In this document: one piece after another, positions 58,803-64,000 of the stretch | How positions within the stretch are numbered: position 1 is the stretch's first letter | How the letters are laid out: the number at the start of each line of letters is the position of its first letter | From: Gottfriedia acidiceleris | GTDB taxonomy: Bacteria; Bacillota; Bacilli; Bacillales; Bacillaceae_G | DNA length: 64,000 nucleotides | NCBI RefSeq assembly: GCF_023115465.1 | Contig: NZ_CP096034.1 | Span: 3,348,001 to 3,412,000, forward strand | Reading direction: 5' to 3' | The notes under the pieces: model-generated | What the model saw: only the letters and a program-made list of their open reading frames with translations | The model's database searches: none | Told to the model about the DNA's origin: nothing | Translations under genes and position numbers: made by a program

Positions 58803-58927
58803 AATATTCTGATAATAAAAAATTTTACTTATAAATAGCTGGTTTTATGTTAATCTTACTTAAGATTTCTTTCATTTTTATAAATTTACCTTTATGCTAG
58901 AAGTAACATATGTTGGAGGATCATAGT

Positions 58928-59539
58928 ATGAGTAATGACAAAGTAGAAACTAAGCGTCAATTACGTTCATTAATGACAAGACAAAAACTTCTAGAAGCTG
59001 CTAAAGAAGTATTTCTTGAAGAAGGATTTCAAAAGGCGACTATAACACAAATGATAAAAAAAGCTGATATTGGCTACGGAACAGCTTATGTACACTTTAA
59101 AGGTAAAGAAGAGATTTTAATTGTGTTAATGGAAAATGTAATGGAAAGATTTTATGAAATTGCCGAAACTCACTTTTTTCCTGAAACGAAAGAATCCGCT
59201 GAATCGATTATTTATAAACAAGCTACTTCTTTTCTAAAAATGGCAGAAGATGAGCGCAATATGATGCAAATTTTTGAACAAGCTATCGGAGTATCTGAAA
59301 TCATCTCAGACAAATGGAAAACGATTCGTGAAAAGTTTATTGATCGCATCTCGATTGATGTTAAATATGCACAAGAAACAGGTTTAGCAAGAAAAGAACT
59401 AAATCACGAACTAGTCGCGCGTGCTTGGTTTTTTACAAATGAGATGTACTTATGGGAAATCGTTCGAAAAGAACAGCATTATACCATTGAAGAAATTGCA
59501 AAAACAATCACTTCACTTTATACAACTGGTCTTTATTAA
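58928..59539 (+). CDS. TetR-family transcriptional regulator
   Basis: A 203-residue regulator. The N-terminal helix-turn-helix is GFQKATITQMIKKADIGYGTAYVHFKGKEE, and a helical ligand domain follows. The start at 58928 was chosen since TTGGAGG lies just before it; a longer frame from 58910 begins upstream of that site. It is divergent from kynU with the double palindrome between, and convergent with the acyl-CoA ligase. It probably represses the kynU-permease operon and itself. A fatty-acid-type TetR controlling the ligase is the alternative. Confidence 0.9.
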   Translation: MSNDKVETKRQLRSLMTRQKLLEAAKEVFLEEGFQKATITQMIKKADIGYGTAYVHFKGKEEILIVLMENVMERFYEIAETHFFPETKESAESIIYKQATSFLKMAEDERNMMQIFEQAIGVSEIISDKWKTIREKFIDRISIDVKYAQETGLARKELNHELVARAWFFTNEMYLWEIVRKEQHYTIEEIAKTITSLYTTGLY

Positions 59540-59550
59540 GAACCAAAATT

Positions 59551-59584
59551 AAGAGCTCAAATTTAAAGTTTGAGCTCTTTTTAA
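59551..59584. terminator. bidirectional terminator between tetR and the acyl-CoA ligase
   Basis: AAGAGCTCAAA pairs with TTTGAGCTCTT with T-runs on both strands. Confidence 0.88.
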
Positions 59585-59587
59585 TTT

Positions 59588-61120
59588 CTATTTTGAATTT
59601 GTGCTACAATACATTTCTCGTAAGATAAACTTCTGAACTTTCCCAGATGCGTTTCGAGGAAGTTGATCGATAAATTCAACAACTCTAGGAATCTTATACC
59701 CTGCCATTCTTTCACGGCAAAAAGCTTGAATCTCTTCAAGAGATGTACGATGATTTGGTTTTAATACCATAATCGCCGTTACGGCCTCCCCCCATTTAGC
59801 ATCAGGCGTACCGATCACTGCTGCTTCTAAAATAGCAGTATGCTCATATAGAACGTTTTCAATTTCAACTGAATAAATATTTTCTCCACCAGAAATTAGC
59901 ATATCCTTACTACGGTCAACTAACGTTATATATCCCTCTTCATCTACTACTGCTAAATCTCCTGTATAGAGCCAACCGTCTTTAATCGTTTCTGCTGTTT
60001 CTTTCGGTTTTTTATAATATTCCTTCATGATTGTTTCACCTTTTAAGATCAATTCACCAACTTCACCAGGTAAAACTTCTTCATTTTGCTTATTAACTAC
60101 TTTAATAATTGTATAGAGTAAAGGTGTTTTTCCTGTTTTTCCTAAATAGTGCTCATGATCTTCTGGAGAAAGATAAAACCCTGTAGGTCCCCCTTCTGTT
60201 AAACCGCATAAACTGAAAAACTGATTTGTATTAAATAATTTCATGCTTTTCATTAAGATTTCAGTGGGCATAGGCGCTGCGCCGTATGCACATCTTTTTA
60301 TTGAAGAAAGATCATATTGGTCAACACTTGGAACTTGCTGTAAATAGTTATACATTGTAGGAACACCAAAAAATAAAGTAATTTTATATTTTTCGATATC
60401 CTTTAAAACATTTAACGGATTAAAATCTCGCTGAATTATATTTGTCATACCTAAATATAAACCTGGTAATAGAAAGATTACGAGCTGAGCACAATGGAAT
60501 AATGGAGCAACATGTAAAAGCCGATCCTGACAGCTTTGTCCCATTACCGCACTCAATCCATTTATGAGCTTTTCAATTCGTTTATAATCGAAAAGCGCAC
60601 CTTTTGGTTGTCCAGTCGTACCTGAAGTATATAGCAAATGAAAATCATCGTCTCCTGAAATCTCTACTTGGGGATCTTCGTCAATTGAAGTCAACACATC
60701 ATAGAAGCTTAAACAATTCGGTGATGAAGCTAAAGGAGCAGTAATGATATTTCTTACTTTCGATGAGGACTTTGAAGCATCTAAAACGACTTTTTCTAGT
60801 TCTGAATCACAAACAACAAAAACACTATCCGACTGTTTTAAAATATATTCAACCTCTCGAGAAACAAGCCGGAAGTTAATTGGAACAACAACAGCTCCTA
60901 CTTTTACAGCAGCACAATAACTAATCACAAATAAGTCAGAGTTTGCCATCATAAGAGCTAGTTTTTCACCTTTCTTTAAACCTAGTTTCTGTAATCCCCA
61001 TGCAAAACGATTAACCATCTTATTAAATTCCTTGTATGTGTATGTACGGTCTTGATAGACTAATGCTAATTTATCTGGGTGCCTTTGTGCGTTTAACGAT
61101 AATACATTTCCAAAACTCAT
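59588..61120 (-). CDS. acyl-CoA synthetase (AMP-forming, class I adenylate-forming)
   Basis: A 510-residue enzyme activating a carboxylic acid to its CoA thioester. Motifs are the P-loop LLYTSGTTGQPKG, A5-like AYGAAPMP, YTGDLAVVDEEGYITLVDRSKDM, ISGGENIYSVEIE and the catalytic lysine region PRNASGKVQK. The length fits short- to long-chain fatty-acid or aryl-CoA ligases. A decayed CoA-transferase gene lies directly upstream on the same strand, so the two may once have worked as an operon for acid activation. The substrate is unresolved. Confidence 0.9.
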   Translation of the reverse strand: MSFGNVLSLNAQRHPDKLALVYQDRTYTYKEFNKMVNRFAWGLQKLGLKKGEKLALMMANSDLFVISYCAAVKVGAVVVPINFRLVSREVEYILKQSDSVFVVCDSELEKVVLDASKSSSKVRNIITAPLASSPNCLSFYDVLTSIDEDPQVEISGDDDFHLLYTSGTTGQPKGALFDYKRIEKLINGLSAVMGQSCQDRLLHVAPLFHCAQLVIFLLPGLYLGMTNIIQRDFNPLNVLKDIEKYKITLFFGVPTMYNYLQQVPSVDQYDLSSIKRCAYGAAPMPTEILMKSMKLFNTNQFFSLCGLTEGGPTGFYLSPEDHEHYLGKTGKTPLLYTIIKVVNKQNEEVLPGEVGELILKGETIMKEYYKKPKETAETIKDGWLYTGDLAVVDEEGYITLVDRSKDMLISGGENIYSVEIENVLYEHTAILEAAVIGTPDAKWGEAVTAIMVLKPNHRTSLEEIQAFCRERMAGYKIPRVVEFIDQLPRNASGKVQKFILREMYCSTNSK

Positions 61121-61150
61121 TTGCTTACCCCCATATTAAATAATTTAGAT

Positions 61151-61853
61151 TTAATCAGTTGACCTAATAACTCCTTTTTCAATGAATTGATTAATTGTTT
61201 GATCACCATATCCTAAATTTAATAAAACCTCTTTTGTATTCGTACCAGGTTTCACCCCAACATGTTGATAAAAAACACTGACGATTTAAAAGGTGAACCA
61301 ATTTGCAATTGATTTGTACCGTCATTTTTTTGGACGTTTACTAAAAGCCCCCTTTCTTTTACTGAGGCCACTGAAAAAGTAAATTTTGATCAAATTTTAC
61401 TTTTTACGAAAAATCAATTCCCATAAAAACCACGATTTTTATAGATAAAGTGGGGATGACACATTACGCTCGATTTCGATACGGACCTGTTTGACCATAA
61501 CCTGTAATTGAACAGTAAATTAGTTTCGAATTTATTTTCTTTAATTGCTCATAACTTAAGCCCAGCTTTTCCAGCACACTTGGTCGAAATTGTTCAATGA
61601 CAATATCGTACTCCTTTACTAGCTTGTAGTTTATTTCAGTGCCTTCTTGGCTTTTTAAATCAAGGGTAATAGAGCTTTTAGAGCGATTAATCGTTTGATG
61701 TGCGGCGGATTGGTCCCCATCTTATGGAGGTGAAGTTTATAATAAGTCGGGATGATATGGAGATTCGATTCGTAATACTTCTGCACCTAAATCCACTAGA
61801 ATCATAGTTGCATAGGGACCCGGTAAAAGACGTGTAAAATCCAGAATTTTCAA
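61151..61853 (-). pseudogene. CaiB/BaiF-family CoA-transferase remnant
   Basis: Minus-strand translation recovers the N-terminus from a TTG at 61853 ([30 protein letters not shown]). It continues with SITLDLKSQEG and VIEQFRPSVLEKLGLSYEQL through CSITGYGQTGPYR. The C-terminus (QLQIGSPFKSSV, then VGVKPGTNTKEVLLNLGY) ends at the stop at 61151. In-frame stops lie near 61738 and a frameshift in a T-run near 61265. The middle half of the roughly 390-residue protein is missing, replaced by an A/T-rich palindrome at 61373-61409. It is non-functional. Confidence 0.88.
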
Positions 61854-62429
61854 TTTATTTAACAGATAGTAAACTTACGATTCAATATAATTTCTCCCTC
61901 CATCTCACTAGTTTCTCCTTGTACATTAATTATTCTAGATTACTTGGTATCTCTCCTTTTTCAAAAAAGAATGATATAGAATATTGATTAAAATCAACCA
62001 TTTTTAACCTAATTATTTAATTGAAAAAAAGGTTCACTTATAGATTGTGGAATATTATTAACTTCAACAAAATAATAGACTTTGAACAAACCAAAAGCAA
62101 TAAGGTTTATTGAATATATGATCATTACATTTATAATCGTATCTATTATATTTCTAATAATTGCAAATTTATTTTATTACTAAAGTTTGGTGCGTCTCCT
62201 TTGCTCTAATAACCTCCCATTTTAATTAGACAAAACTTTTGACATGCCGATGCAAATGAAGGTTTTAAAAGATGACATTGCATTAGACGAATTTTTGCAA
62301 GTAGTATTGGTGAAAATTACACTATTTGAATATTTATTTAAGACTTATAATAAATATACACTATTAACTATTCTTAATAATTTATATAACTTCTACTTTG
62401 TAAATTTCGTTCAATGAAGGAGAAAAAAT
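61854..62429. other. non-coding stretch with doubtful short frames
   Basis: About 575 A/T-rich bases. A 21-codon hydrophobic frame (62118-62183) has only a distant AAGG, and a 57-codon frame (62244-62417) lacks a ribosome binding site. Neither is accepted as a gene. Confidence 0.45.
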
Positions 62430-62585
62430 ATGTACAATACAAAATCAAAGTTTAACAATCGATTAAACGATCTAACATTAAGAAACACTTATCCGAACGA
62501 TATAATAACGATCGAACCTCAAAAAAAACGTTTGAGTTCGAAGTGTATGGCGATTACAGATATAACAATTAAATGCAAAAAATGA
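62430..62585 (+). CDS. short basic protein of unknown function
   Basis: A 51-residue frame with a textbook AAGGAG site seven bases before the ATG. A terminator hairpin begins at its stop codon, so it looks like a complete single-gene unit. The product is basic and Asn/Lys/Thr-rich, begins MYNTKSKFNNRLNDL and has two cysteines near the end (SSKCMAITDI, IKCKK). No membrane segment is present and I do not recognise a family. Confidence 0.55.
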   Translation: MYNTKSKFNNRLNDLTLRNTYPNDIITIEPQKKRLSSKCMAITDITIKCKK

Positions 62586-62615
62586 ACCAATCAGAAATGG
62601 TCGGTTCACTTTTTA
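62583..62615 (+). terminator. terminator after the 51-residue gene
   Basis: TGAACC pairs with GGTTCA, then CTTTTT; the TGA stop is part of the stem. Confidence 0.7.
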
Positions 62616-62649
62616 CAAGTTTTCATTATTGTTCAAATGAATTCACTGC

Positions 62650-62676
62650 TTTTAAAAACCACTTAAAGTAGTTTTT
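62650..62676 (-). terminator. terminator after the SASP-like gene
   Basis: On the minus strand AAAAACTACTT pairs with AAGTGGTTTTT, directly after the stop codon. Confidence 0.65.
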
Positions 62677-62825
62677 TAATCACGCATTGCTCCTGCCTCA
62701 CGCGAAGTCATCGCTCCCTGTCCATGGCTAACATCACTTTGTATTTGTTGTTTTACTTTTTGTGGATTCGTTCCCGATTTCATATTAGTTCCCATATTCC
62801 CTTTTCCTTGCTGATTCTGTGGCAT
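62676..62825 (-). CDS. small Gln/Gly-rich protein, possibly a small acid-soluble spore protein
   Basis: A 49-residue protein with a GGAGGGATATT ribosome binding site before the ATG. The middle, SGTNPQKVKQQIQ, resembles the TN-x-Q-x-VKQQNAQ unit of gamma-type small acid-soluble spore proteins. The C-terminus (GAMTSREAGAMRD) is not typical of that group. There are no Cys, Trp, Tyr or Phe residues, as often in SASPs. It is monocistronic with its own terminator, consistent with a sporulation gene. The assignment is tentative. Confidence 0.6.
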   Translation of the reverse strand: MPQNQQGKGNMGTNMKSGTNPQKVKQQIQSDVSHGQGAMTSREAGAMRD

Positions 62826-62995
62826 AATATCCCTCCTAAGATTATTGTTAAACAATCATATTATTTACAAAAACCCTTGGTATATCCCACGGAATAGACT
62901 AATTTCATATAAAGAATGAGCAATTGTTACAAGGCTGTCAAAATAACCAATCCCTTTTTTTGAATAAAAAATAATCATCTTTCTACATTAATAGT

Positions 62996-63024
62996 TTGAC
63001 TATTCAGATTTAACAAACTATAAT
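62996..63024 (+). promoter_or_regulatory. sigma-A promoter of the ureohydrolase gene
   Basis: TTGACT (62996-63001) and TATAAT (63019-63024) with a 17-base spacer, a near-consensus promoter 60 bases ahead of the GTG. Confidence 0.85.
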
Positions 63025-63034
63025 CATATTAAAC

Positions 63035-63050
63035 TAACTACCGGTAGTTA
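63035..63050. promoter_or_regulatory. palindromic operator TAACTACCGGTAGTTA
   Basis: A perfect 16-base palindrome centred about 18 bases after the -10 element, at or just beyond the transcription start. This is a classic repressor position. The cognate regulator is not in the window. Confidence 0.6.
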
Positions 63051-63083
63051 ATAACCGGAATAAAAAATTAGGAGATGATTTTT

Positions 63084-64000
63084 GTGAAATATCCACTTTC
63101 CCCTGATGTAAAACCTGAGTTTTGTACAACTGGAACGTTTATGAGATTACCATCTGCAAGAGAAAATGCGAAATTAGCAATCGTTGGCATGCCTTTTGAT
63201 ACTGCTGCCTCATTTCGTGTTGGTGCACGATTTGCTCCTCAAGCAATCCGCCAAGCTTCTATGACTTTATTTCCTTATCATCCAATTCATAAGGTATATC
63301 CATTTGACGACAGCAATGCCATCGATATTGGAGATGTATCAGTTATTCCTCATAATATTCATCGAAGCTATAAACTAATGGAAGACGCAATGTTTGAATT
63401 AATGGATCGTAATATGATCCCAATTGGTTTAGGGGGTGACCACTCCATTACTTTAGCAAACCTACGAGCTGCAGCTAAAAAATATGGCCCGGTTGCGATG
63501 ATTCACTTTGATTCGCATACTGACACTTGGGATACATATTACGATGAAAAATATTGGCATGGTTCACCTTTTATCCGAGCTCACGAAGAAGGACTTCTAA
63601 TTCCAAACAAAGTCTTCCAATTAGGGATTCGAGGCACATTGAATCATCCAGGAGACATAGATGCTAGCCATGAGCTTGGGTACAATGTTATGACTACTCC
63701 GGAAATGTATGAACGTGGTTTTGAAGGTATTTTAACCGAAATGAAACAGGTAATTGGTGATACACCATGTTTCCTAACTTTTGATATTGATTTTGTCGAT
63801 CCTTCTTGTGCTCCAGGAACTGGAACTCTTGAAGTAGGTGGATACAATAGTATGGAAACTTTAAAAATGATCCGCTCATTAACTGGATTCAATTTTATTG
63901 GCTTTGACATCGTTGAAGTACTTCCATCATATGACCCAACTCAAATCACATCGCTTTTAGCTGCAACTCTTGTACATGAATTTGCAAGTTTAGCTACATT
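63084..64000 (+). CDS. agmatinase-like ureohydrolase (cut by window edge)
   Basis: An arginase/agmatinase-superfamily enzyme hydrolysing a guanidino compound to urea and an amine. 305 codons are visible and only a few residues should be missing. Manganese ligands are in GGDHSI, HFDSHTDTWD and TFDIDFVDP, a complete set. The second motif has Ser in place of the common Ala (DAHTD). This is seen in some guanidinobutyrase-type members, so substrates other than agmatine are possible. The GTG start at 63084 follows AGGAGATGA. It has its own strong promoter and operator. Confidence 0.88.
   Translation, partial: MKYPLSPDVKPEFCTTGTFMRLPSARENAKLAIVGMPFDTAASFRVGARFAPQAIRQASMTLFPYHPIHKVYPFDDSNAIDIGDVSVIPHNIHRSYKLMEDAMFELMDRNMIPIGLGGDHSITLANLRAAAKKYGPVAMIHFDSHTDTWDTYYDEKYWHGSPFIRAHEEGLLIPNKVFQLGIRGTLNHPGDIDASHELGYNVMTTPEMYERGFEGILTEMKQVIGDTPCFLTFDIDFVDPSCAPGTGTLEVGGYNSMETLKMIRSLTGFNFIGFDIVEVLPSYDPTQITSLLAATLVHEFASLAT

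Noticed and set aside
62118-62183. 21-codon hydrophobic frame, toxin-like peptide
   Set aside because: Only a distant, weak AAGG upstream and no antisense RNA or terminator architecture of a type I toxin system.
62244-62417. 57-codon frame starting MPMQMKVLKDDIALDEFLQVV
   Set aside because: A faint likeness to the start of S4-domain proteins, but no ribosome binding site and the rest does not continue the family.

Overview
The window (about one-third G+C, A/T-rich intergenic DNA, strong AGGAGG-type ribosome binding sites, many TTG/GTG starts) comes from an endospore-forming Bacillaceae chromosome. The evidence is a cytochrome aa3-type menaquinol oxidase operon, two spore germinant receptor operons, CotS-type spore coat genes and a probable small spore protein. 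It resembles Bacillus/Gottfriedia-type genomes, but I cannot name the species. No rRNA, tRNA or CRISPR was seen.

Layout. 1-8.4 kb: katG (cut by the window edge), a mobile cassette carrying an EamA transporter, qoxABCD, a Fur-box-controlled candidate small RNA and an alpha/beta hydrolase. 8.5-11.2 kb: a DUF1904 protein, an ArsB-like permease and a DUF2642-like protein. 11.3-16.5 kb: a translationally coupled ECF sigma / anti-sigma / membrane protein / DUF4097 operon, two tandem repeat elements and a CapA-like lipoprotein. 16.8-20.2 kb: MoxR ATPase, DUF58 protein and a TgpA-like membrane protein lacking the transglutaminase domain. 20.5-24.5 kb: a probable D- to L-amino-acid conversion operon (N-succinylamino acid racemase, GNAT succinyltransferase, M20 desuccinylase) with an RpiR regulator.

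24.8-54.4 kb is a spore-envelope and germination region. It has glycosyltransferases, a HipA-like kinase, UDP-glucose dehydrogenase, UDP-glucose pyrophosphorylase, a CotS kinase, an NDP-sugar epimerase and a degenerate CotS-like pseudokinase. It also has two complete GerA-type receptor operons (gene orders A-B-C and A-C-B), each next to a small membrane ORF, and two secreted subtilases with C-terminal dockerin modules.

55-64 kb: an alpha/beta hydrolase, then kynureninase plus an amino-acid permease under a divergent TetR regulator with a double-palindrome operator. An acyl-CoA ligase follows, with a decayed CoA-transferase, two short genes (one SASP-like) and a ureohydrolase behind a sharp sigma-A promoter and a palindromic operator.

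A dispersed repeat of about 0.5 kb with TGTTGAAA-type ends occurs in five recognisable copies plus one remnant. Copies are bracketed by duplicated sequence, usually a rho-independent terminator hairpin. This suggests an IS1182-like non-autonomous element that inserts into terminators. One copy has acquired a transporter gene and fits the description of a mobile insertion cassette.
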